Shown here in pieces: positions 30,837 through 39,410 of a stretch of 64,000 bases of DNA (the first letter of the stretch is position 1; each line of letters opens with the position of its first letter). The position numbers were made by a program, and so were the translations under genes. The notes under the pieces are model-generated. The model did no database searches. It had not been told where the DNA came from and saw nothing but the letters and a program-made list of their open reading frames with translations. This stretch comes from Oscillospiraceae bacterium. GTDB taxonomy: Bacteria > Bacillota > Clostridia > Oscillospirales > Oscillospiraceae. The stretch lies in contig JAFSCK010000024.1 in assembly GCA_017436785.1 (NCBI GenBank), forward strand, positions 1 to 64,000, in the 5' to 3' direction.

Positions 30837-33089
30837 TTACTGCTGAGCAACATCCTCGCGCTTCTTCGTCTTGGAAACCAGGATGATCACGCCCAGGGCG
30901 CTGGCCATTGCCACGATACCGATCACGGAGTACCACATAGTACCGGTGTCACCAGTCTGGGGCAGGTCAAAACCACGGGTGTTCACAATGGTCAAAGGTG
31001 CCTCTGCGTTCTCGCTGCCATTGTCAGAGAGCATGGTCACATCGTTGCCATCCACAGTTGCGTAAGCGGTCAGCAGGTTGTGCTCCATGTACTTCTGGGG
31101 AATGTTGGTCAGGTGCAGGACGTTGTCATCGTTCAGATCCAGAGCCATTTCCTTACCGTGGCAGTAGTGGGGGTCATTCTGCAGCAGACCCAGCACATCC
31201 TTGGAGTAGATGTCGCAGATGCGATCGTCATCATACATAGCGTAGATGTCCAGGTAGATGCTGTCCTTCAGCAGAGTGTAGCCATTGGCGGTCTCAACTT
31301 CGGTGATGGTGTACCAGTCGTCTTCCATGCCCTTGACGATGACCTTACCAAACTGGTCGCCGCTGGTAACAGGATAGAAGATGGTTGCGTCAGCTTCCTC
31401 GGTAACGTGACCGGTGACGTAGTACACGCCCTCAGCATCGTTACGGGTAGCGGTCAGCCAGTAACCGTCAGCCTCATTCCAGATCTTGAACTTGACGTGC
31501 TTGTACATGCCGGTGTCCTCAGCGGTCTCTGCGTCAACGTCGGAGAACAGCTTGGTCAAGTCCATGCCGAAGCTATAAACGTGGCAGTCGTCGATCAGGG
31601 TGTCATAGTAGTCGCCGGAGGTTCTGCGCCAGGTCAGAACGATCTCATTGCAGTTGCCGTTCTCACCATACACGAAGGAAGCATCGGAGTTGATGGTGGC
31701 AGTGTAGGTTACACGAACTGTGTAGTTGGAGTAGCCGCTGTACAGCTTGCCGTTGACGTTCTCGCCCTCATCCAGGGTAACAGCCTCAACAAGTTCAGTG
31801 CCGTTGATCTCTGCCAGACCGATTTCAGTTACATCGATGGTCATATGACGATCGTCGCTGGAGTAAGTAACAGTGAAGCGGCCGTCATCCTGAACCCAGG
31901 TAGCTACCTTGTCGGTGCAGTTGGCGTCGGTGAAGAACTCGATCTTGACATCCTTCAGAGCCTTGTTGTAGGTCAAGCCGGCACTGATGGTGTCATAGAA
32001 GTTGTAAGTGGTCAGGCTGGTCGCCTTGGAGGTAATGGTGGGTAGAGTGGACAGAATCTGATATTCCATCATGTCGCCGGCAGAACCGGTGGCATTGTGC
32101 TCGAAACCGTCATTGATGTTGTCGGTGCCGTTGTTGTTACCGGTGTCCTTCATGGACTCCCTAACTTGCTTCTCGAGCGTGGGAATTCCAGTCTCGTTTT
32201 TAGGGTATACGACAACATCGTAGTTCCAGAAGTGGCCGCCCTCAGGAGAAGCGGACTCAACATTGCCGGAAACGGTGGTCATGGGCAGGGATACAAAGAA
32301 GGGATTGGTGGTACTGGTGACCATCTCGGGCACGCTGTCCTCAACAACAATATAGAGGCCGATTTCGAGGTTACGTTCGATGGTCTTGCCGTTATTGTCG
32401 GTCAGGTCCATATAGATGGTGTTGGGATGATTGTGAATGTAGGTTTCCAGAGCGTCCTTAACAACAGTGGAGTTGTCGGCCAGAGCAGAAGCCATTGCCT
32501 TGTTCAGGACATCGGACTCGTAGAACCAGAACTCATTAGGATCATACTCGGTCAGTGCCATGGGCTGTGCGCCGGGCCAAGTTGCCATATAGTCAGCATT
32601 CTCATAACGGCCTTCGCCATCGGGCAGACCGATTGCAGCCAGCAGTTCAGCGGTGTCAGCCTTATTGAATGCGTACAGCAGCTTGGTCAGGTTGTAGTCG
32701 GGATGATCGTCGTTGGCAGACTCAGAGAAGGTCCAGGGAATCGCAACGTTTGCAATTGCGAAGCCAACGCCCTTGATGGCGTAACCGTTGCTGGTCTGGC
32801 CATTGCCCAGGGAATGGTCGGGAGAATCGTTGTCATCACCGTAGCGGACAGCATCACCCAGGACGTCTTCCACATAGGACTCACGCCAGCCGGTGCTGAT
32901 GAAAGAGTCTTCGTTCCACACGCCGTCCTTGACAGCGTTGGTCCAGTCGTACTTCCAAATGGTCAAAGAACAGCTGTTATCATAGTTGATGGTTGCGTCG
33001 GGGACTTCTGCCGCATGCACGGCCGGGATGCAGGAGAGCAGCATAGCCAGCGCCATGCAAAGGGTCAAAATGTTCTTGAACTTTTTCAT
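30837..33089 (-). CDS. LPQTG backbone pilin (SpaA/FimA type)
   Basis: The 750-residue pilus shaft protein has a signal peptide (residues 1-28) and a pilin motif in WNYDVVVYPKNETG, whose Lys forms the inter-subunit bond. Several CnaB-like isopeptide domains follow, with an E box in WYTITEVETANGY. The sorting signal is LPQTG, followed by a membrane segment and KKREDVAQQ. Codon use is strongly biased, as expected for an abundant protein. AAAGGAAC before ATG 33089 decides the start. The class C sortases downstream would polymerise it. Confidence 0.9.
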   Translation of the reverse strand: MKKFKNILTLCMALAMLLSCIPAVHAAEVPDATINYDNSCSLTIWKYDWTNAVKDGVWNEDSFISTGWRESYVEDVLGDAVRYGDDNDSPDHSLGNGQTSNGYAIKGVGFAIANVAIPWTFSESANDDHPDYNLTKLLYAFNKADTAELLAAIGLPDGEGRYENADYMATWPGAQPMALTEYDPNEFWFYESDVLNKAMASALADNSTVVKDALETYIHNHPNTIYMDLTDNNGKTIERNLEIGLYIVVEDSVPEMVTSTTNPFFVSLPMTTVSGNVESASPEGGHFWNYDVVVYPKNETGIPTLEKQVRESMKDTGNNNGTDNINDGFEHNATGSAGDMMEYQILSTLPTITSKATSLTTYNFYDTISAGLTYNKALKDVKIEFFTDANCTDKVATWVQDDGRFTVTYSSDDRHMTIDVTEIGLAEINGTELVEAVTLDEGENVNGKLYSGYSNYTVRVTYTATINSDASFVYGENGNCNEIVLTWRRTSGDYYDTLIDDCHVYSFGMDLTKLFSDVDAETAEDTGMYKHVKFKIWNEADGYWLTATRNDAEGVYYVTGHVTEEADATIFYPVTSGDQFGKVIVKGMEDDWYTITEVETANGYTLLKDSIYLDIYAMYDDDRICDIYSKDVLGLLQNDPHYCHGKEMALDLNDDNVLHLTNIPQKYMEHNLLTAYATVDGNDVTMLSDNGSENAEAPLTIVNTRGFDLPQTGDTGTMWYSVIGIVAMASALGVIILVSKTKKREDVAQQ

Positions 33090-33155
33090 TTCAAAGGTTC
33101 CTTTCATAATTGAAGATTTTGATGGTTGATATTCGGATGATTGGGGAACAAAAAA

Positions 33156-33177
33156 TGACCAGGGGGATCCCTGGCCA
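33156..33177 (-). terminator. Terminator between tip protein and backbone pilin
   Basis: TGACCAGGG (33156-33164) pairs with CCCTGGCCA (33169-33177) with one mismatch in the stem. The minus strand then reads TTTTTTG. The backbone pilin gene must be reached by read-through or by its own promoter within the 67 bp before its start. Confidence 0.75.
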
Positions 33178-33200
33178 AAAATGGCAGACGCTTCATGGTG

Positions 33201-36200
33201 TTATTTCTCCTTCCGCTTGGGTTGGGGCATTAACTGGATGACTGCCAGTGTGCTGACGCACAGGAGGGCAAGTACGATCCAGGGCTGCACGATCAGGGTG
33301 TTACCACCGGTTTCGGGCATGGTGAACACTTCTGCATTCACGACCTTGAGGGAAACGACCAGTTCATTTTCCACATCCAGGCCACCTTCGTATGCAGAGG
33401 ACTGCAGCAGCTGATAACCGTTCTTGGCTTTGGTTTCAGTCAGACGGTACTGCAGCGTGGGATACAGACCTTCGAAGCTCACCAGACCGGTTTCATCGGT
33501 GACCAGTTTGCCGCCTTCTAAGAGCCCGGCCGTGGTACATCCGCCGATCTGGGGCACTGTGGAATCAGTATAGGAGACGCTCTGCCAATTGACGCCGTCT
33601 TCACTCCACTCAAGTGTGAATTCGGTGCTGTCCAGAGACTCACCCCGGGTATCGACCTTGTGGATACTGATTTTGCCGGGCCGCAGTGCATTGGTGAAGG
33701 GTACCTCAGTGGTTTGACCGGCCGTAACTGTGATTACCACAGACTGATCTGTAATGCACTCCCACAGGGAATTCTCTTCGATCAGTTCGGTGATCAAATA
33801 CTGACCAGGTTCCAGATCATACTCGATGGTACCGTCAGCTCCGGTAGTAACGGTGGCAAGATACACCGCGTCAGTCTCACCAACAATGCGAGAGATGGTG
33901 AACTGCCAGCCTTCTACAGTACCGGCTTCCGGATTGGCCAGAGTCTTGATGATCTTAGCCTTACCAACCCACTCGTTGAGGAAGGTTACCTCTGCGGTTT
34001 CACCCGCCTTCACAGTAACGGTCTTCTCAGGCTCCGGATCGTTGTGCCAGTAGGGATACTCGCCGTCAGTTTCCTTGACGGTGTAGACGCCAGGCTCCAG
34101 ATCCACAGTGATGATACCGGTGGAATCAGTTACATAGTCGCCGACCTTGGTTCCGTCTGCACTAAAGATGGAGAAATGCCAGCCTTCTACGGAGCCGCCG
34201 TTCGTTGCGGTCTTAATGATCTTGGCTTGTCCTCTATACTGGTTTTCGAAAGTCACCTTTGCGGTCTGGCCGGCAACAACCTTAACGGTCTTGGTAGGCT
34301 CAGCATCATTGAGCCAATACTGATGCTCACCGTCAGTTTCAGTAACGGTGTAAGTACCAGGCTCAAGGTCAAGAGTGATGATGCCAGTAGAATCAGTTAC
34401 GTAGTCGCCAACCTTATTACCAGCAGAATCCTTCACCATGAAGTGCCAGCCTTCGACGGAGCCACCGTTGGTTGCGGTTTTTACGATCTGCGCCTGGCCA
34501 CGCCACTTGTTCTGGAAGGTTACCTTTGCGGTTTGGCCAGCAACGACGGTAACAGACTTGGTGGGAGTAGGATCGTTTACCCAGTACTTATATTCTCCGT
34601 CAGTTTCTGTGACAGAGTAGGTGCCGGGCTCCAAATCCAGTGTGATGATGCCGGTTGAGTCAGTTACATAGTCGCCGACCTTATTACCAGCAGAATCCTT
34701 CACCGTAAAGTGCCAGCCCTCAACACTGCCGCCATTGGTGGCCGTCTTGATGATCTGGGCTTGGCCCCTATACTGGTTTTGGAATGTAACCTTAGCCGTC
34801 TGTCCCGCGGTAACCGTAACGGTCTTGGTGGGATTGGGATCATTCAGCCAATACTGATATGCACCATCGGTTTCGGTAACAGTGTAGGTACCAGGCTCGA
34901 GATCCAGCGTGATCACGCCTGTGGAATCAGTCTGGTAGTTTCCGATTACCGTACCTGCAGAGTTCTTAACGGTAAAATGCCAACCGGCAACGCTGCCGCC
35001 ATTGGTCGCAGTCTTCACAATCTGCGCCTGACCTCTGTACTGGTTGGTAAAGGTAACAGTGGCTGTTTCATTGGCCTTAACCGTAACTGTCTTGGTGGAC
35101 GTGGGGTCATTGACCCAGTACTTGTAAGCTCCGTCAGTTTCCGTGACAGAGTAAGTGCCAGGTACCAGATCCAGGGCAATTACGCCGGAAGAATCGGTTA
35201 CATAGTCGCCGACCTTGTTTCCGCCTGAGTCTTTAACCGTGAAGTGCCATCCTGCCTTACTGCCACCGTTTGTGGTGGCTTTGACGATTTTGGCGACACC
35301 GGTAATCAGCTTGTTCTCCGCATCAATGGTGATCGTCATGTTCGGTGTGCTGTCCGTCAATTCCACCTCCCAAGAGGCTGTGCCACTGGCTTGATAACCT
35401 GTGGGGAATACGGATTCGACCACCGTGTACTTGCCCATGGGCAAGGGACCACTGATGGCATAGCCAGATGCGTTGGTAGGACCAATCACATAGCTGGTGT
35501 TCGTTCCCTGATGGGTTGCTTTGAAAGTCGCACCTGCCAGAGTATTGCCACTGGGGTCCTTCTTGTTGATCTCGATGAAGCCTTCAGTCTGGACATCATT
35601 GAAATCCAGATGATAGAAGCCTACGGGATCAGAAGCCTTGCTGCCGGTGGAAGTGGACATCCACTCAATCACGGAGATCTCAGGGCCACGGGAATTACCG
35701 ACATGGATCATGAAGTGCTTAACACCGTTGTTATAACCGCCACCGCTATACAGGTTATAGGCACCTGCATAAATGGCCACGTGGGTCAGTTCACCGCTGG
35801 ATTTACCAAAGATGACCACGTCTCCAGGGACCAGATTGTCGTAAGCGGTGTCTTCATCGGTGTATTTGGTAACACCGCTGCCAGACTCATTTGCAAGGGC
35901 GTCCAATGTACGCTTCCACAGACCAACAGTCGTCAGGTAGTAGTAGTTGCCGGATGCGCCCATTTCCTTGGCCTTGTTGTACACTACACTGGTATCGATG
36001 CCCTCGATATTGGGCAGGTAGTTACACAGGTAGTAAGTGGCAAAGGATGCACAAACCAGACCATTGGATTCGAAATAGCCAATGTTGGGTGCCCTGCCGG
36101 TAGGAGTACTGGAGTCTGCGACAGTTTCATCGCCATTGGGGCAAGAGCCGCTTTCCCAGTAACTGATATCCGATAAGACCTGGGGATCATTGGTCTTCAG

Positions 36201-36578
36201 ACGGCTGGCGATATACTCATATACGTACAGCTGACCATTATCTTTCTGCCGCTGCACATCGTAACCGGTATACTCCAGTGCCCGAAGAATGGTGTTGTCC
36301 CACATCTCATCCGGAATGCTGCCTTGACCTGCAGCTGCTCGCAATGCAAATGTGGACACGCCACTATTGAGCCTCGCCAGTTCATCTTCGGGAATATACT
36401 CCGTTACCGGCAAGCCGTAAGGGTACGGGTTATCCGGATCGAGAGGGTCATATCCCTCGATGGGTGCTGGGAGGTCGGGGTCCTCGTATGCGGAAGCTTG
36501 CGCCACACCAGGGAACAGTCCGAACATCAGGACCATGGCCAGAAGCAGCGTAAGGATACGCATAGTTTTGACTTTCAT
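33201..36578 (-). CDS. Pilus tip adhesin with NlpC/P60-like domain and CnaB repeats
   Basis: The 1125-residue protein has a signal peptide (1-28). An NlpC/P60-like domain (about 160-335) shows Cys in GLVCASFATYYL and His in GELTHVAIYAG, with GDVVIFG before it. One CnaB-like unit follows, then five tandem 89-residue repeats (TNGGS..GWHF...VTETDG.Y.YW), a degenerate sixth, and a CnaB domain with E box YRLTETKAKNGY. The sorting signal is MPETG. A hydrolase-like domain with its apparent Cys and His on a tip pilin is unusual. It may cleave peptidoglycan or act as a cysteine-type binding domain. Confidence 0.85.
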   Translation of the reverse strand: MKVKTMRILTLLLAMVLMFGLFPGVAQASAYEDPDLPAPIEGYDPLDPDNPYPYGLPVTEYIPEDELARLNSGVSTFALRAAAGQGSIPDEMWDNTILRALEYTGYDVQRQKDNGQLYVYEYIASRLKTNDPQVLSDISYWESGSCPNGDETVADSSTPTGRAPNIGYFESNGLVCASFATYYLCNYLPNIEGIDTSVVYNKAKEMGASGNYYYLTTVGLWKRTLDALANESGSGVTKYTDEDTAYDNLVPGDVVIFGKSSGELTHVAIYAGAYNLYSGGGYNNGVKHFMIHVGNSRGPEISVIEWMSTSTGSKASDPVGFYHLDFNDVQTEGFIEINKKDPSGNTLAGATFKATHQGTNTSYVIGPTNASGYAISGPLPMGKYTVVESVFPTGYQASGTASWEVELTDSTPNMTITIDAENKLITGVAKIVKATTNGGSKAGWHFTVKDSGGNKVGDYVTDSSGVIALDLVPGTYSVTETDGAYKYWVNDPTSTKTVTVKANETATVTFTNQYRGQAQIVKTATNGGSVAGWHFTVKNSAGTVIGNYQTDSTGVITLDLEPGTYTVTETDGAYQYWLNDPNPTKTVTVTAGQTAKVTFQNQYRGQAQIIKTATNGGSVEGWHFTVKDSAGNKVGDYVTDSTGIITLDLEPGTYSVTETDGEYKYWVNDPTPTKSVTVVAGQTAKVTFQNKWRGQAQIVKTATNGGSVEGWHFMVKDSAGNKVGDYVTDSTGIITLDLEPGTYTVTETDGEHQYWLNDAEPTKTVKVVAGQTAKVTFENQYRGQAKIIKTATNGGSVEGWHFSIFSADGTKVGDYVTDSTGIITVDLEPGVYTVKETDGEYPYWHNDPEPEKTVTVKAGETAEVTFLNEWVGKAKIIKTLANPEAGTVEGWQFTISRIVGETDAVYLATVTTGADGTIEYDLEPGQYLITELIEENSLWECITDQSVVITVTAGQTTEVPFTNALRPGKISIHKVDTRGESLDSTEFTLEWSEDGVNWQSVSYTDSTVPQIGGCTTAGLLEGGKLVTDETGLVSFEGLYPTLQYRLTETKAKNGYQLLQSSAYEGGLDVENELVVSLKVVNAEVFTMPETGGNTLIVQPWIVLALLCVSTLAVIQLMPQPKRKEK
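33966..35300 (-). repeat. Five tandem 267-bp repeats in the tip adhesin gene
   Basis: Five units of about 89 codons start with (G)(Q/K)A(K/Q)I(I/V)K and end with VTFxN(Q/E/K)(Y/W). They are very similar in protein and moderately so in DNA, with mostly synonymous drift, so unit number could vary between strains. Confidence 0.85.
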
Positions 36579-36605
36579 TGAAAATCATTCCTTTCCTCAA
36601 ATAGT

Positions 36606-36642
36606 AAACAGGCTTCCGTCCGCAATGGTCAGAAGCCTGTTT
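36606..36642 (-). terminator. Terminator or attenuator before the pilus operon
   Basis: AAACAGGCTTC (36606-36616) pairs with GAAGCCTGTTT (36632-36642), and the minus strand continues TACTATTT. It stands 28 bp before the tip gene start, leaving no room for a complete promoter between them. Confidence 0.8.
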
Positions 36643-36665
36643 CTCACATAATTCAGTTGTGGGGA

Positions 36666-37631
36666 TTAACCGTAGTTGGTGGTTCCTACCATAACACAGC
36701 CGTACCAACCATAGGCTGCACCTGCGCGGTACTCCACGCCGATACCGATGTAGCTATATCTACTTGACCCAACATAACTCCAATGGCTGGAGCTGTTACG
36801 GATCAGGTCAGCAATCTTCTTGCCCATAGCTTCTGCATCGTTGGCATTGAAGCCGGCACAAATCGCTTCCGCCGCATCGGCCTCGTAGTAACTGTCTTCC
36901 GGACTTAAGCCAACGATGGTGGCATCGATCCATCTGCCATACTCATAATACGCCAGAGCCTCCCGCTTATCTGCAGGGTCATGGGAATAATTATATGTCA
37001 GCTGGTCAGCACGATACTCAGCAACCAGAGTCATCCCGGGCAAAACCGTGCAGGGGTTTACGCCAGTTGCTGCACGATACTGATTTATATACTGTGCAGC
37101 ATACTGAGCAACCTGTATCTTGAACTCATACGAATCTTTGTCGATCTGCGGCTCTGTTGCAGGTAGCTCGGTTTCCTCAGGTTGTGTCGGGACAGTCGGC
37201 TGAGTAGTGTGGGGCGGATCCGTCGGATCAGTAGGTACCGTTGGATCCTCCTTGGGTCTTGTCGGCTCTGTTGGTTTTTCAGTTGGATCTGTAGGATCAG
37301 TATGGTCCTCAGGTGCCTGCGGATGGGAAGGTTTGGTTGCACCCGTTTCTTCAGGGACGGTGGGTCCGGTCGGCCCGCCGGTGCTGTTTTCAGCGGGGTC
37401 AGTTCCAACTGGGTCTGATGGAGTCGTTGAATTAACGTCTGAATTCTGCAGATCGCCGTTAGGCCCGGGACCGTCAACTCCAACACTGGGGTCAGTCTGA
37501 CTGGATGATGTCGGTATCTGGGTCGCCTGGTTAGGCCCCGAAGGTGAATTCGTGCAGTTATTCGGGTCTGAGGCGAAACAGCCTGTCAGTACCAGACTGA
37601 GAATCAGGATAAAAATAATAAGCTTGCGCAT
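36666..37631 (-). CDS. CAP-domain lipoprotein
   Basis: The 321-residue protein has a lipoprotein signal with lipobox LTGC (Cys about residue 18) and a long Thr/Pro/Asp-rich stalk (about 25-165). The C-terminal CAP (SCP/PR-1) domain (about 180-320) shows INQYRAATGVNPC, a His in YNYSHDPADK and the SSHWSYVGSSRYSYIGIGVE block. Bacterial CAP proteins are secreted or surface proteins of mostly unknown action. AGAGGAAG precedes the ATG at 37631. It is the gene immediately upstream of the pilus operon. Confidence 0.82.
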   Translation of the reverse strand: MRKLIIFILILSLVLTGCFASDPNNCTNSPSGPNQATQIPTSSSQTDPSVGVDGPGPNGDLQNSDVNSTTPSDPVGTDPAENSTGGPTGPTVPEETGATKPSHPQAPEDHTDPTDPTEKPTEPTRPKEDPTVPTDPTDPPHTTQPTVPTQPEETELPATEPQIDKDSYEFKIQVAQYAAQYINQYRAATGVNPCTVLPGMTLVAEYRADQLTYNYSHDPADKREALAYYEYGRWIDATIVGLSPEDSYYEADAAEAICAGFNANDAEAMGKKIADLIRNSSSHWSYVGSSRYSYIGIGVEYRAGAAYGWYGCVMVGTTNYG

Positions 37632-37695
37632 TTGGCATTCTTCCTCTCGTGTAGATTTCACTATATTACACGACTCAGTCTGGTATTTTACAACC

Positions 37696-38109
37696 TTAGG
37701 CTGTTAATTGTAGGTACCCGCGGTTTGCCTCGTCGACACACCTGTCGAGTATCTCGAAAAAACGTCTGGCGGATAGCGCCGAATCCAACCAGAGGGTAGT
37801 TCGATAGGAATAGCAGCCTGCCTCCTCGTTTACCGCATGGCTTCCAAAAACGCCGTGCAGATTCAAGTCGTTTGTCATCTGATGCTGCTCGGCAGAATCA
37901 GTTTGAGGAAGCGGCTTCGCGAAACGCAAAACAATGAGAGGATGCAGCTCACCAAAAGAAATCTGAATGAAATAATCGCAGTACTTGGTAAATAGGGAGG
38001 ATTCATCTTCATCTTCAATCTTCATATGGGAGCGGATCTCCCTTCTTGTCTTAGATGCTAGTTGTTTCCGTCTCTGCTGCTCAGCAGCGCTCAGATCACA
38101 ATATGGCAT
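37696..38109 (-). CDS. Hypothetical protein of the conjugative element
   Basis: The 137-residue protein has a basic, charged N-terminus (LSAAEQQRRKQLASKTRREI) and a globular part with YFIQISFGELHPLIVLRFAK. I recognise no family. AAAGGAGGA lies before the ATG at 38109; a longer frame from 38130 starts inside this site. It lies at the end of the transfer gene row, 31 nt after the S1-domain gene. Confidence 0.65.
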   Translation of the reverse strand: MPYCDLSAAEQQRRKQLASKTRREIRSHMKIEDEDESSLFTKYCDYFIQISFGELHPLIVLRFAKPLPQTDSAEQHQMTNDLNLHGVFGSHAVNEEAGCYSYRTTLWLDSALSARRFFEILDRCVDEANRGYLQLTA

Positions 38110-38140
38110 AGGTTTCCTCCTTTCTTCCAAGGTAGAAAAC

Positions 38141-39394
38141 CTACAGCACCGTAGATGCGTGGGTGATTACACCCCAAATGCGTTGCTGCTCTGTATCCAC
38201 TTCCACAACCCGCACCGTAACCCGGGCACCGGGCAAAGGTCTGCCTCGCTTCGGAAGTCCACAAAGGCAATCCAGTTCTCCCTCCAGTGTGACGAACACA
38301 CCGTTCACATCAACATGACCGACAACGCCAACATATTTGTTGCCCGCCACATATCTGCGTGCCGCCCGTTCAAAGGGATTGGGCATTGCTTCCTTTGCGG
38401 ATACCTCGATCTGGATGCTGTCCCGGTGGCTCCGATCCAGCTCCATAATGCGAACCAGAATGCGGTCTCCAGGCTGATGCAGGATAGTTGCATCCATTAC
38501 ACGCCGATAGGTCAGATCCTTTACCGCGATCCAGCTCTCAACGCCGAACACTTCCACGAAAACACCGGATCGAACAACGGAAACAACACGGGCTTCTACC
38601 ACGGCTCCGGTGTAGAGCAGATAGTTCCCTTCCCGGTCCGTGCCATAATAGAACTGCTTCCGTTTGGCACGCATAGCATCTAGGCGACTGCCCACAGCTA
38701 TGCCGTTATCCGGATCAATTCCCTTGACGATGTAATCCACCTCAGCACCTAAGCGCCGAAGCAGCATATCGTTGTAGGTAGATCGTTCGCTTCGATCCTC
38801 CATTTCTTCCGGCAAGTCAACCATCTCGTCCGCGGGGATGATAACTTTGATGTTGCCATGGTAAATGACTGCCATGTTGCGACCACTGGTTCCCTGCTCC
38901 TCCAAACCGGTAAAAGTACCGGACAGGATTCGCTTGGATTTTAGGGACTCCAGCATGTCCAGCAAATCATTCTTGGTCCTATCCGCTGCGGTTTCTACGG
39001 TGCGTCTGCCATCGATGGAAATAACTCGCTCGCTAGTTCCAATAAAGCTGCGAAGCTTCTGGTAAGTAGAGGGTTCCTTAGGAGCTTCCTCCTCTTCGGC
39101 GTCCTCTGCAGAAGGCGCTGCTTCCGCAGGTGTCTCTGTGTCAGACTGAGTTTCTGCTGTCGCTGTCTTCCGGCGCCGGCGTTTCGGTTTCGGTTCCTCA
39201 GCCTCAGTCTGGGGAGCAGCCTCAGGTTCTTCGAGATCTGCAGGGCCTTCGATCGGAATTCTGCCGTCTTGACCGGTATTCAGGTCAGTCTGGAGATAAC
39301 CCTCTGATGTGTCAGGGCCAGCACGTTGGTCCATTCCTTCCAACTCCGGACTCACATCGTTTCCGGGCTGGACAGTGTCAATGATTTCACTCAT
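38141..39394 (-). CDS. S1-domain RNA-binding-like protein of the transfer module
   Basis: The 417-residue protein has a low-complexity acidic and basic N-terminal third (Pro/Glu-rich, with KPKRRRRKTA). A middle domain of about 100 residues follows, then two S1-type OB folds at about 265-345 (GAVVEARVVSVVRSGVFVEV) and 350-415 (VGVVGHVDVNGVFVTLEG). S1 domains bind RNA or single-stranded DNA. Such proteins recur beside coupling-protein genes in Tn1549-like elements. Its role in transfer is not known to me. Confidence 0.75.
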   Translation of the reverse strand: MSEIIDTVQPGNDVSPELEGMDQRAGPDTSEGYLQTDLNTGQDGRIPIEGPADLEEPEAAPQTEAEEPKPKRRRRKTATAETQSDTETPAEAAPSAEDAEEEEAPKEPSTYQKLRSFIGTSERVISIDGRRTVETAADRTKNDLLDMLESLKSKRILSGTFTGLEEQGTSGRNMAVIYHGNIKVIIPADEMVDLPEEMEDRSERSTYNDMLLRRLGAEVDYIVKGIDPDNGIAVGSRLDAMRAKRKQFYYGTDREGNYLLYTGAVVEARVVSVVRSGVFVEVFGVESWIAVKDLTYRRVMDATILHQPGDRILVRIMELDRSHRDSIQIEVSAKEAMPNPFERAARRYVAGNKYVGVVGHVDVNGVFVTLEGELDCLCGLPKRGRPLPGARVTVRVVEVDTEQQRIWGVITHASTVL

Positions 39395-39410
39395 GACAAT
39401 TCCTCCTTAT

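Noticed and set aside
30384..33113. Two long plus-strand frames opposite the backbone pilin
   Set aside because: They are explained by the strong codon bias of the pilin gene; the products have no recognisable domain.
33966..35300. Tandem repeats considered as a CRISPR array
   Set aside because: The units are 267 bp, contiguous and coding; there are no spacers and no cas genes. No CRISPR array was found in the window.
33660..36176. Several long plus-strand frames opposite the tip adhesin
   Set aside because: They repeat with the 267-bp units of the adhesin and are shadows of it.
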